Shown in pieces: positions 1-7,681 of a stretch of DNA of 64,000 nucleotides. The DNA is from an uncultured Fodinibius sp. Lineage in GTDB: Bacteria; Bacteroidota; Rhodothermia; Balneolales; Balneolaceae. A program made the translations under genes and the position numbers. The notes beneath the pieces were generated by a model. The model worked only from the letters and a program-made list of their open reading frames with translations, had not been told where the DNA came from and made no database searches. Each line of letters starts with the position of its first letter. Positions within the stretch are counted from its first letter, which is position 1. The DNA lies in assembly GCA_913056235.1 (NCBI GenBank), contig CAJXMW010000002.1, positions 434,001 through 498,000 on the forward strand. The letters are read 5' to 3'.

Positions 1-2
1 AA

Positions 3-194
3 TTTGTAGCAATCGTTACCAGTGGAGATACCGAAGTGGCCCGTAAAGAGATGACTTTTACCGGCAAGACCAGTACCTATGAAACCAGCTTCCGGCCAGA
101 GCAGGCTGGGGCATACGAGATTACGGTCTATGGCTTTGATCCCCGAACGGGCAATACGGGGGTAGACAGGACGACAGTTATCAGTAACCAGTGA
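3..194 (+). CDS. 3' end of an unidentified protein (partial, cut by window start)
   Basis: An open frame runs from the window edge (reading frame starting at base 3) to a TGA at 192-194, giving the last 63 residues of a protein. The visible part reads as an alternating hydrophobic/polar beta-rich tail, with segments such as AGAYEITVYGFDP and TGNTGVDRTTV, like the last strands of an Ig-like or beta-sandwich domain of a secreted or periplasmic protein. I do not recognise the family. It converges with galE and is separated from it by a repeat-bearing spacer. Confidence 0.55.
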   Translation, partial: FVAIVTSGDTEVARKEMTFTGKTSTYETSFRPEQAGAYEITVYGFDPRTGNTGVDRTTVISNQ

Positions 195-318
195 TCAGTT
201 GTTTCATTATTTAAGTTTTCAGGTTACTCGAAACCAGAATGTGTCATCCTGAACTTGGTTCAGGATCTCTGTGTATTTTGTAATAAGATAAGATCACCTA
301 ACTGTAAACTGATCACTG
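189..318. repeat. Nested inverted-repeat element between the partial gene and galE
   Basis: The outer arms are a perfect 12-base inverted repeat: CAGTGATCAGTT at 189-200 and AACTGATCACTG at 307-318. The match extends imperfectly outwards (AGTAAC against AGTATG). Inside lies a second palindrome, ATCCTGAAC at 246-254 and GTTCAGGAT at 258-266, preceded by TGTC. It belongs to the TGTCATCCTGA-type intergenic repeats common in this bacterial group. The outer left arm overlaps the stop codon of the upstream gene. Confidence 0.7.
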
Positions 319-333
319 CATACTGCCAACCGA

Positions 334-1341
334 CTAATAGCCTTCGGGATTTTGGGACTGCCAGCGCCAGGCATCTTTGCACATATCCACAATATCGCGT
401 TCGGCCTTCCACCCGAGCTCCTCTTCAGCCTTGCTGGGATCTGCATAACAGCTGGCAATATCGCCGGGACGTCGATCCGTAATTTTATATGGCACATCTT
501 GCCCGGAGGCCTCTTCAAAAGCCTTGACCATGTCCAGAACGCTGTATCCTTGACCGGTTCCCAAATTATAAGTGACCACACCGGGGTTTGATTTCAGCTT
601 TTCCAATGCTTTAAGGTGGCCCACGGCAAGATCGACCACGTGGATGTAATCGCGCACTCCCGTACCGTCATGGGTAGGATAATCATCACCAAAGACCGAC
701 AACTCATCGAGCTTGCCAACTGCTACCTGCGTGATGTAGGGCATCAGGTTGTTGGGTATGTCATTGGGATCTTCGCCAATGCGTCCACTTTCGTGAGCAC
801 CGACTGGATTGAAATAGCGGAGCAGAGCCACATTCCAGCTGTTATTGGAGACATGCAGATCTCGTAGAATTTCTTCGATAAACAGCTTGGTTCTGCCATA
901 GGGATTGGTGGCCGAAAGAGGAAAATTCTCTTTAATAGGCACTTTGTGGGGATCCCCATATACCGTAGCCGAGGAGCTGAACACGATATCAGTAACACCA
1001 TGCTTTTTCATGACTTCGCAGAGATAGATCGTACCGGTAATATTGTTGTGATAATAGGAGAGAGGCTTGCTGACGGACTCACCCACTGCTTTAAATCCCG
1101 CAAAATGAACTACGGAATCGATATCGTGCTTTTCGAAAATAGTATCGAGTTCATCCTTGTCCAGTAGATCCGTTTCGTAAAAGGTGAGCGTCTTGCCTGT
1201 TATATCCTCAACGCGGTCCAGCGCCTCACGCTTGCTGTTGCTGAGGTTATCCACTACAATAACATTTTCGTCCTGCTCAAGCAGCTCAACAACCGTATGG
1301 CTACCAATATAACCTGCGCCTCCGGTGACTAAAATATTCAT
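334..1341 (-). CDS. galE: UDP-glucose 4-epimerase GalE
   Basis: Interconverts UDP-glucose and UDP-galactose in the cytoplasm, using bound NAD (Leloir pathway and precursor supply for surface polysaccharides). The 335-residue length is normal for the family. The N-terminal Rossmann motif [10 protein letters not shown] (residues 6-15) binds NAD. The catalytic SSSATVYG and YGRTK (Tyr-x-x-x-Lys) elements of extended short-chain dehydrogenases follow, and the C-terminal substrate-domain segment [22 protein letters not shown] is typical of GalE. It is the last gene of the minus-strand group and starts 63 bases after the HPt gene ends. No oddity seen. Confidence 0.97.
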   Translation of the reverse strand: MNILVTGGAGYIGSHTVVELLEQDENVIVVDNLSNSKREALDRVEDITGKTLTFYETDLLDKDELDTIFEKHDIDSVVHFAGFKAVGESVSKPLSYYHNNITGTIYLCEVMKKHGVTDIVFSSSATVYGDPHKVPIKENFPLSATNPYGRTKLFIEEILRDLHVSNNSWNVALLRYFNPVGAHESGRIGEDPNDIPNNLMPYITQVAVGKLDELSVFGDDYPTHDGTGVRDYIHVVDLAVGHLKALEKLKSNPGVVTYNLGTGQGYSVLDMVKAFEEASGQDVPYKITDRRPGDIASCYADPSKAEEELGWKAERDIVDMCKDAWRWQSQNPEGY

Positions 1342-1404
1342 TCAAATAGATTTTATTTAGAATTTATTCTCAAAATGAAACTGACATCACTTAATGCCAA
1401 GTGA

Positions 1405-1758
1405 TTAATTGGGGTTTTGGGCCAGTTCGCTAAGTTCTTTTTTAATGGTGGAACACATGTTCTTCATCTTGTCAGCTGATTTTATCAGTTCATCTTTTTC
1501 CACTTCCTGCTCTAGTAGTGTTTTGGCATGTTCATATTCGTCAATAACATCATCAGCCCCCATCATCTGAGCACCTGGTTTTATCTTGTGACCCGCCCTT
1601 TGCAGGTCCTCCATATTTCGGTTTAGCAGATGAGTTTGGAAATCGTCCATGAACTCTTCGAACGAAGAAACCCCGGCCTCACAAAACTCTGCAACGTACT
1701 CTTCGTCGTTAAAGAGCAGGTCAGAAATTTTTTGAGGATTGATAAATTGATATTTCAT
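1405..1758 (-). CDS. Stand-alone histidine phosphotransfer (HPt) domain protein
   Basis: A 117-residue all-helical protein consisting of little more than one HPt four-helix bundle. His57 sits in AGHKIKPGAQMMGAD, which matches the HPt consensus H-x-L-K-G-x(5)-G and is the predicted phosphorylated histidine. Such proteins relay phosphate between hybrid kinases or response regulators. No histidine kinase or response regulator lies in the window, so the partners are unknown. A 7-bp inverted repeat (ATCACTT/AAGTGAT, 1386-1405) overlaps its stop codon but has no U-run. Family call by motif only. Confidence 0.75.
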   Translation of the reverse strand: MKYQFINPQKISDLLFNDEEYVAEFCEAGVSSFEEFMDDFQTHLLNRNMEDLQRAGHKIKPGAQMMGADDVIDEYEHAKTLLEQEVEKDELIKSADKMKNMCSTIKKELSELAQNPN

Positions 1759-1846
1759 ATTTCACCTGTAATAATTGTTTGCATAAATAGTCGATAAGGT
1801 AAGGAATACGAAGTGTTTCTGAAATATCAAACACGTGTAATGTTGA

Positions 1847-2215
1847 TCAATTTTGAGCTTCAGTAATGCCATGGGGAGTGGGTTTACCAGTTTCATCAAG
1901 ATGCACAAATACGATTTCATCAATCTTGATAATCGTATCCTTGGAAAACTTGTTTCGTACCTCGCATCGGACGGTAATGGATGTTTTTCCAAATTTTACT
2001 GTTTCCATTCCAATCTCGATGATATCGCCCAAGCCAGCCGAGCTAACGAAGTTAATTTCCGACATATACTTTGTCACAATATTGCCTTTGTTAAGTTGGC
2101 AGGTGACAAATATGGCCGACTCCTCGTCGATCCAGCTCAGTACCGAACCCCCGAAAAGGGTACCGTGGGCATTTAAATTTTCAGGTTTGATAAGTTTGCG
2201 GCTAAAAAATCTCAT
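1847..2215 (-). CDS. Hotdog-fold acyl-CoA thioesterase (YciA-like)
   Basis: Hydrolyses acyl-CoA thioesters to free CoA and a carboxylic acid. The 122 residues form a single hotdog domain. The conserved NAHGTLFGGSVLSWIDEESA segment (residues 14-33) carries the Gly-Gly and the Asp at the start of the long helix that marks the YciA/acyl-CoA hydrolase group. It is followed by the usual MSEINFVSSAGLGDIIEI strand pair. The acyl substrate cannot be predicted. It lies between the HPt gene and the S41 protease on the same strand, but an intrinsic terminator separates it from the protease. Confidence 0.9.
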   Translation of the reverse strand: MRFFSRKLIKPENLNAHGTLFGGSVLSWIDEESAIFVTCQLNKGNIVTKYMSEINFVSSAGLGDIIEIGMETVKFGKTSITVRCEVRNKFSKDTIIKIDEIVFVHLDETGKPTPHGITEAQN

Positions 2216-2317
2216 AGTATATATTTTGCAGTTAATCTAAATGGCTTTCATGGTAGCAATTTATTTGCTCTGTTGCTCATCGAGATAACTGATTCAAGAC
2301 ATAGACTTTTGACTAAC

Positions 2318-2346
2318 AAAAAAGCCCGGTTATCACCGGACTTTTT
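2318..2346 (-). terminator. Intrinsic terminator after the S41 protease gene
   Basis: Read on the minus strand, AGTCCGGT and ACCGGGCT form an 8-bp stem (one G-U pair) around a GATA loop, followed by TTTTTT. It begins 11 bases past the TAA of the protease gene. The plus strand also shows a short A/T tail, so it may act in both directions. Confidence 0.9.
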
Positions 2347-2356
2347 GCATCAGTAT

Positions 2357-5300
2357 TTAGTTCCATCCTTCGGTTTTGTCTGCTCGTTTCCATTTAACCG
2401 GCGGTTTAGGTTCCTTCTTCAGTTCTATATCTCCTGTCTTGAGCATTTCTAGCGCTTGTTGCACGCCACGTTGCAGTTGGGGATCGTTACCATTGATAAC
2501 CTCGGAGGGTCGTTGCAGGACCTCAAAATCCGGTGAAACTCCTTCACCCTCAACATCCCACTCGCCGCTGGTGTTAAAGAATCCACCACGCGGGGCGATC
2601 ATAAGACCGCCGTCTACAAACTGCGGAGTATCCCAGGTGCCAACTAAGCCGCCCCAGGTTCGTTTACCTACCAGCGGACCAATATCTTTTTTCTTGAACA
2701 TGTAAGGTAACAGGTCGCCACCAGAGCCGGCCCGTTCATTAACCAGCATTACTTTTGGTCCCCAGACACCGGCCATGGGAGTGGTGAAAGGTGGAAATTT
2801 ATCTCCAACTTTGCTGTTGAAGTAGCCCAACAGGTCGCGATCCATGACGTCGATCATGTAATCGGCCGCTGATCCACCACTATTGTTACGCTCATCAATG
2901 ATCATACCATCCTTATGTTGTTGGGCAAAATAGTACCTGTTGAAGGCTTGGTAACCACCCTGACTGGTGTTCGGTAGCCAGACGTAGCCCAGCTTTCCGT
3001 CGGATAATTCTTCTACCTTTCGCCGATTGCTCTCAACCCAGTTTCGGGTTCGCAGGCCAGTTTCATCTTCCACAGGAATTACAGATACTCGTTTGGCGTC
3101 CTCCATGGAGGGTTCATCATTGATAGTAAGGATGGTGTTGCGGTCGGCCGTACCTTCAAAAAGGCTGAACGGATTGGTGGGTGCGTTGAGCTGTTGCCCA
3201 TTAACGGCCAGGATATAGTCGCCTTCCTGTACGTCGATGCCCGGCTGAGCCAGCGGCGCATGCAGGCTTGGATTCCAATTTTCATTGGTATATATCTTCT
3301 TGATTCGATACCGGCCATTGGCTTCTTCCAGGTCGGCCCCCAGTAGACCGATGTCGACCTCATCAACTTCGGGATAGTCACCACCATAGTTAAAGGAGTG
3401 TCCAACCGAGACTTCGCCGCCAATAATATCGATAAGATAACTCATATCTGATCGGTGCCGAATGTGGTCGACCCACGGACTGTACCAGTCGTATATCTTT
3501 TGCCAGGGAGCGCCGTGTTGATTATCGACGTAGAGGAAGTCACGCTGAAAACGCCAGCCTTCGCGGAAAATCTGATGCCACTCTTTTTGTGGATCTACTC
3601 GTACTTCTATGCCACTTACATCCAGCTTTCCGGCACCCGGTTTTTGCGGGCCGCCTACAGTGGATACGATACCCCAGGTCTCACCACTGCGATACAGCAG
3701 GTTTTGCCGATCGTAGGATACTGTGGCTTCTTGTATGGGCGCCAGAAACTCTTCCGACTTCTGCTCTTTTACATTATAGCGATGCAGGGTTGTGCCAGGC
3801 TGATCGGGTACATTTTCCTCGTAAAAGATGTGACCTTCAGGTCCCTTGATAAGTCCAGTATAATCTTTTTCTGGGATGTTTGTAGAAACGATACGATCTT
3901 GAATGCCATCCGGTTCAACCGTTACCGTTGGGGTATTATCAGATTGATCGGCACCTCCATTCTCAGCTCCATCGTCTACTACTGGTTCTTCATCACTTTC
4001 AGGCAGAAAGGGAGAGGGAGTGTCATCATCAAGCAGTACCATGTAAAGCCCCCTCGTAGTTGACATGTCGTATGAGCTCATATCCAGCCAGCCAGTATTG
4101 AGTCCGAAGTCGGTACTAGCCAGAAAATAGATATACTTTCCACTTTCGTCCCAGACCGGATCAATCGAGTCGGCCATCCCATCGGTAATTTGGTAGCTGT
4201 TCCCGGTTTCAACATTGTGCACCTTGATCACATGGTATTGGCTGGGCAGTCGCTTGGCATAGGTAATCCATTTGCTGTCCGGCGACCATTTGGGATTCAT
4301 CGTCCTATTGGGATGCGCATAGCCGTCAGTATCCACGTGGGAAGCTTCGCCGGTCTCAGTATTTACGTACCAGAGCCGGTAATGAGTGTCGGTATAGGCA
4401 ATGTATTTGCCATCGGGCGACCATTGCGGTTCAAAAAAGAACGTAGGCTGAGGTAATGAAATTTCCCGGGGATCTTCGAGTCCTTTTTGATCGGAAATGT
4501 AAAGTCTATACTCTCCGCTTTGGTCGGAAAACCATGCCACCTTTTGGCCGTCGGGCGACCATATTGGATACCGGTTGGCCGCGCCTGAGCTATTCGTGAG
4601 ATTGCGCCAGCTGCCTTTTTCTTTGGGTACGGTAATTACATCGCCCCGGTACTGGAACAGTGCCCGTTTGCCGGTGGGCGACAGTGAAGCGTTATCCAGC
4701 GAGGGAGCAGATGCTTCTACCCATCGTGGACGAGCACGGGTCATATCGCCTTGTACGTTAATTTCAATCTGTTGGTGGTTGCCGGTTTCAGGATTTAGCT
4801 CATAGATATACCCTCCTTGCTCATAGACAATTATGTCATCCCCGGAATCAAGGTTCTTGACATCAAACTGGGAGTGGAAGGTTTGCTGTTTGCTTTTGCC
4901 GTTTTCGGGATTGAACGACCAGATATTCATGGTATAATCGCGCTCAGAGAGAAAATAAACCGTACCATCCAACCAGATGGGATCCAGGTGGCGTTCTCTG
5001 TTTGCACGGGGTGCCCGCTGTAGCTCATTGCTTTCAAGGTTCACAACCCAAATGGGTTTGGCCTGGCCGCCCCTGTAATTGCGCCATTCGCGATCCCAAA
5101 GTTCTACGGGCTGGTATGCTATGTGCGAGCCATCATCGGAAATTTCCCCGGCAGCAGCACGCGGAATTTTGTGTTTTTGGGGAAGACCGCCCTCAAGGCC
5201 TACAGTATAAAAGGTTGTTGTTTGTGTAGGCACGCCTTTGCGCCCGGATATAAACAGTACTTTGTCACCGTCAGGTGTCCAGCCGGTAACTTCATCATTG

Positions 5301-5635
5301 TCGCCATGCCAGGTCAAGCGCTTTGGTTGCCCCCCTTCGGCCGATACTACATACACATCGGTATTACCGTCGTACTGGGCGGTAAAGGCAATTTTGGATC
5401 CATCCGGTGAAAAGTGAGGATCGTTCTCAGCCCCCTCGCCGCTGGTTAGCCTGCGGGCTTCTCCGCCATTGCGATTCGTGATCCAGAGATCATTGGCATA
5501 TACAAAAACGATATGATTTTGGCTTACCGTAGGTTCCCTCAGCAAGCGTGTGCCTTGTGCAGACAGGCTTGAAAATGAAAGACACATGATAATCAGAAGA
5601 ATGATTGCCGAAAGGAGAGCTTTAGTTTTTTTCAT
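2357..5635 (-). CDS. Secreted tricorn-like S41 family peptidase
   Basis: A 1092-residue exported serine protease. Residues 1-26 are a Sec signal peptide ending at Ala-Gln. Residues about 35-530 carry TolB/PD40-type beta-propeller repeats (repeated FSPDGSKIAF, WSPDGQKVAW and WSPDGKYIAY motifs). An acidic low-complexity linker follows at about 545-575, then the tricorn core domain, a PDZ domain (about 780-850) and the S41 protease domain. The nucleophile is probably Ser971 in NERAGSGGDLLPY, and DERNNSGGSAADY supports the S41 fold. This domain order is that of tricorn protease, which trims peptides; the signal peptide places it in the periplasm or outside the cell. Monocistronic by its terminator. 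Confidence 0.93.
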   Translation of the reverse strand: MKKTKALLSAIILLIIMCLSFSSLSAQGTRLLREPTVSQNHIVFVYANDLWITNRNGGEARRLTSGEGAENDPHFSPDGSKIAFTAQYDGNTDVYVVSAEGGQPKRLTWHGDNDEVTGWTPDGDKVLFISGRKGVPTQTTTFYTVGLEGGLPQKHKIPRAAAGEISDDGSHIAYQPVELWDREWRNYRGGQAKPIWVVNLESNELQRAPRANRERHLDPIWLDGTVYFLSERDYTMNIWSFNPENGKSKQQTFHSQFDVKNLDSGDDIIVYEQGGYIYELNPETGNHQQIEINVQGDMTRARPRWVEASAPSLDNASLSPTGKRALFQYRGDVITVPKEKGSWRNLTNSSGAANRYPIWSPDGQKVAWFSDQSGEYRLYISDQKGLEDPREISLPQPTFFFEPQWSPDGKYIAYTDTHYRLWYVNTETGEASHVDTDGYAHPNRTMNPKWSPDSKWITYAKRLPSQYHVIKVHNVETGNSYQITDGMADSIDPVWDESGKYIYFLASTDFGLNTGWLDMSSYDMSTTRGLYMVLLDDDTPSPFLPESDEEPVVDDGAENGGADQSDNTPTVTVEPDGIQDRIVSTNIPEKDYTGLIKGPEGHIFYEENVPDQPGTTLHRYNVKEQKSEEFLAPIQEATVSYDRQNLLYRSGETWGIVSTVGGPQKPGAGKLDVSGIEVRVDPQKEWHQIFREGWRFQRDFLYVDNQHGAPWQKIYDWYSPWVDHIRHRSDMSYLIDIIGGEVSVGHSFNYGGDYPEVDEVDIGLLGADLEEANGRYRIKKIYTNENWNPSLHAPLAQPGIDVQEGDYILAVNGQQLNAPTNPFSLFEGTADRNTILTINDEPSMEDAKRVSVIPVEDETGLRTRNWVESNRRKVEELSDGKLGYVWLPNTSQGGYQAFNRYYFAQQHKDGMIIDERNNSGGSAADYMIDVMDRDLLGYFNSKVGDKFPPFTTPMAGVWGPKVMLVNERAGSGGDLLPYMFKKKDIGPLVGKRTWGGLVGTWDTPQFVDGGLMIAPRGGFFNTSGEWDVEGEGVSPDFEVLQRPSEVINGNDPQLQRGVQQALEMLKTGDIELKKEPKPPVKWKRADKTEGWN

Positions 5636-5800
5636 AATACAATAGTTTGATTTGACTCGAAACTATGAGTGGTTTGGCTTTGAAAGCAAATATCAAGTTA
5701 AGGGATGATCATTGAATTGCAAGTAATAGGATGTTAAGTGTTGTCATCCGACTGAATCCAAGGTAGTCTCGCTGTTAGAGGGTAGGGCGGAAGGCCTCTT

Positions 5801-5995
5801 TCAGGAAGCCCAAAATTCACTGAACTCTTTTGTGGTCACAAGTCGGTACTGACTATTTGCTGCGGGATAATAGGATAGCAGTGCTTTTATAGATGCTGGC
5901 GGAGCAAAATAGCGATCATCAGAAAAGCTTAATGGAAAGCCGTCTGAGGATTTTGATGTAATATATTCTCCTTTCAGGTTGGGCTCAATTGGCAT
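5801..5995 (-). pseudogene. Remnant of a COG4757-like alpha/beta hydrolase (C-terminal fragment)
   Basis: A 64-codon frame whose ATG overlaps the TAA of the VOC gene (TAATG). Its product resembles the C-terminal part of predicted alpha/beta hydrolases: PLSFSDDRYFAPPASIKALL followed by SYYPAANSQYRLVTTKEF matches the usual pattern in which displacement and the Asp loop precede a GHFGFF catalytic-His segment. Here the frame ends in EFWAS-stop before any such His. A neighbouring frame continues with NFGLPERG, as if a frameshift had split the end. The N-terminal two thirds are missing. I read it as a decayed fragment, but a translationally coupled small protein is possible. Confidence 0.4.
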
Positions 5996-6378
5996 TAATC
6001 TTTGGGTTCCCAGAGCTCCACTTTATTGTCTTCGGGATCCATGATCCAGGCGAATTTACCAAACTCACTGTTTACCAGCTCGTCAACTTGTTGAACGCCT
6101 TCTGATTGGAGAGCCTCAAGCAATGCTTCCAAGTCATCAACGATAAAATTGAACATATAGTCCTTGTCGCTTGGCTTGATGTATTCTGTATCTTCTTTGA
6201 AAGGGCTCCAAATTGTATATCCCTTTTCAGGACGTTGTGCTTCGTCATCCCACCGGAACGAAAACCCGCCGTAACTTTCGTCAATGGGTACCCCGAGATG
6301 CTTTTCGTACCATTTGGCCAGTGTTTTTGGATTTTTGGCCTTGAAGAATATCCCACCGATGCCAATAACTCTTTTCAT
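5995..6378 (-). CDS. VOC (glyoxalase/bleomycin-resistance fold) family protein
   Basis: A 127-residue protein with the paired beta-alpha-beta-beta-beta modules of the vicinal oxygen chelate superfamily. It opens with an IGGIFFKAKNPKTLAKWYEKHLG segment and closes with FAWIMDPEDNKVELWEP, where the final Glu is the usual C-terminal metal ligand position. Family members include glyoxalases, dioxygenases and antibiotic-binding proteins. The substrate cannot be told from the sequence. Its stop overlaps the ATG of the small downstream frame. Confidence 0.88.
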   Translation of the reverse strand: MKRVIGIGGIFFKAKNPKTLAKWYEKHLGVPIDESYGGFSFRWDDEAQRPEKGYTIWSPFKEDTEYIKPSDKDYMFNFIVDDLEALLEALQSEGVQQVDELVNSEFGKFAWIMDPEDNKVELWEPKD

Positions 6379-6706
6379 AATCTTGCTGATTAGGTTAAGT
6401 ATTTACTGTAAAGCAATGTATGTGATTATTAAGATAAGTAAACGAAAAAAGCCGCCCGATGGAAAAGCAAGCTCTTATCATCACAGATCTGATCTGAATT
6501 TATAAACTCTGAAAATTATAATAGTTTAGGATTTGGCTAAGATGTTTTTTATTGATCATTAATAAATTCTGGCATGTTTAATTAATTAATTGCTATTCCA
6601 ATTATATTTAAGAGCAAAATTTGCCATACACCTTCTATCATTGAAGGTTCCAATCATTAGCATTAGATTCAAAATAACGGTCATTCATAATTCACATACG
6701 TAAATA
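6379..6706. other. AT-rich divergent intergenic region before gntR
   Basis: This 328-base spacer separates the minus-strand VOC gene from the plus-strand regulator and should hold both promoters. It is clearly AT-rich. I found no convincing TAnnTTTG box, no HutC-type GT-N-TA-N-AC site and no terminator hairpin in it. Confidence 0.5.
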
Positions 6707-7435
6707 ATGAAGATAGATCACGACTCATCAGTACCGCTTTACAAACAGATAGAAGATTATCTTCGTGAATTAATAAATAGTGGTGAATATGACGATGGTA
6801 AACTTTTGCCTAAAGAAAAAGAGTTGGCTAAAAAGTTTGGGGTTTCCAGGAATACAGTAAGACAGGGGATGTCTAAACTTGTGATGGAAGGGCTAGTGGA
6901 ACGAAAAAAAGGCGTTGGTACTACCGTTGCTCCCCAGACAATAACTACCCAACTTGATGAATGGCATAGTTTCTCTCAAGAGATGAATGAAAGAGGAGTA
7001 TCCCTAAAAAATTATAATATTGAGGTTGTACATGAAAAAGCCGACGATAAAATTTCTCGTATTTTTAACATCGAGCAAGATAGAAATATTGTTAAGCTTC
7101 AAAGATTAAGGGGTAATAATAAAGAGCCTTTTGTCTTTTTTATTTCTTGGTTTCATCCCCGGGTCGGACTAACTGGAGAGGAGGATTTTAGTCGGCCTTT
7201 GTATTCAATATTAGAAAAAGATCTTTCAATTTATCCCAGCCGATCGGATGAAAAACTAAAAGCAATAGGTGCTGATAAAGAAATTGCCAACCGTCTAAAT
7301 ATTGAAAAAGGCATACCGGTATTATTTCGAGAGAGGAAGGTGTATGATGTCGGGAATAGAATTATTGAATACAATATAGGATTTTATAGAGGCGATAAAT
7401 TCACTTATTCAATAGATATAAGAAGAGGTGATTAG
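6707..7435 (+). CDS. GntR family regulator, HutC/UTRA type, of the mannan locus
   Basis: A 242-residue DNA-binding regulator. Residues 1-75 form a GntR winged helix, with VPLYKQIEDYLRELI followed by the helix-turn-helix ELAKKFGVSRNTVRQGMSKL and a wing. Residues about 85-240 match the UTRA effector-binding domain (INRLxGNNKEPFVF-like strand, then SIYPSRSDEKLKAIGADKEIANRLNIEKGIPVLFRER). UTRA domains usually bind small ligands, often sugar phosphates, so mannose-6-P or a mannosyl product is a plausible inducer (inference). It stands 246 bases upstream of the first GH92 gene, with two palindromes between them. The coding DNA is AT-rich. Its use is unusual: most SusCD loci are run by hybrid two-component systems or ECF sigma factors. 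Confidence 0.93.
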   Translation: MKIDHDSSVPLYKQIEDYLRELINSGEYDDGKLLPKEKELAKKFGVSRNTVRQGMSKLVMEGLVERKKGVGTTVAPQTITTQLDEWHSFSQEMNERGVSLKNYNIEVVHEKADDKISRIFNIEQDRNIVKLQRLRGNNKEPFVFFISWFHPRVGLTGEEDFSRPLYSILEKDLSIYPSRSDEKLKAIGADKEIANRLNIEKGIPVLFRERKVYDVGNRIIEYNIGFYRGDKFTYSIDIRRGD

Positions 7436-7540
7436 GTTTATGTTACTTGTAAACGTCAATTGGTTTTAGTTAGGTACCCTTTCTTGGGACTAATCATCGG
7501 AAGAAAATTAACCTCTACTATAAAATAGCTTACCATATTT

Positions 7541-7559
7541 TGGGAATATAGTTCCCAAT
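7541..7559. promoter_or_regulatory. 19-base inverted repeat between gntR and the PUL operon
   Basis: TTGGGAA at 7541-7547 and TTCCCAA at 7553-7559 form a perfect 7-base inverted repeat around a 5-base TATAG centre. No U-run follows, so a terminator for gntR is unlikely. The 12-base centre-to-centre spacing (just over one helical turn) fits a dimeric DNA-binding protein. It does not match the HutC consensus, so a second regulator is possible. Confidence 0.5.
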
Positions 7560-7642
7560 CTTTCCACTTTGTTAGTCAGCTATTTGATGATATTTGAGAT
7601 TATTTTTTTAACAAGTTTGCAAGGGATATAATCATTTATTAT

Positions 7643-7658
7643 ATATGTTTAAACATAT
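7643..7658. promoter_or_regulatory. Candidate GntR (HutC-type) operator overlapping a -7-like box
   Basis: ATATGTTTAAACATAT is a perfect 16-base palindrome 24 bases upstream of the GTG start of the first GH92 gene. Its core GTTTAAAC (7647-7654) fits the operator consensus GT-N-TA-N-AC known for the HutC subfamily of GntR regulators. TATGTTTA at 7644-7651 inside it is one base from the TAnnTTTG -7 box of this bacterial group, with a TTTG at 7616-7619 upstream at a longer than ideal spacing. Binding here would block transcription (inference). Confidence 0.6.
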
Positions 7659-7681
7659 GAACATAACCACATAGAACTATT

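Noticed and set aside
255-482. Plus-strand frame beginning in the repeat upstream of galE
   Set aside because: Mostly antisense to galE and starts inside a palindromic repeat.
1386-1405. ATCACTT/AAGTGAT hairpin after the HPt gene
   Set aside because: The stem overlaps the stop codon and no T-rich tail follows, so I do not call it a terminator.
3455-4063. 202-codon plus-strand frame
   Set aside because: Lies entirely opposite the S41 protease gene, which has clear propeller and protease motifs; the product matches nothing recognisable.
7581-7597. TATTTGA direct repeat with 10-base period upstream of the PUL
   Set aside because: Low-complexity AT-rich DNA; two copies of a 7-base word here are easily chance.
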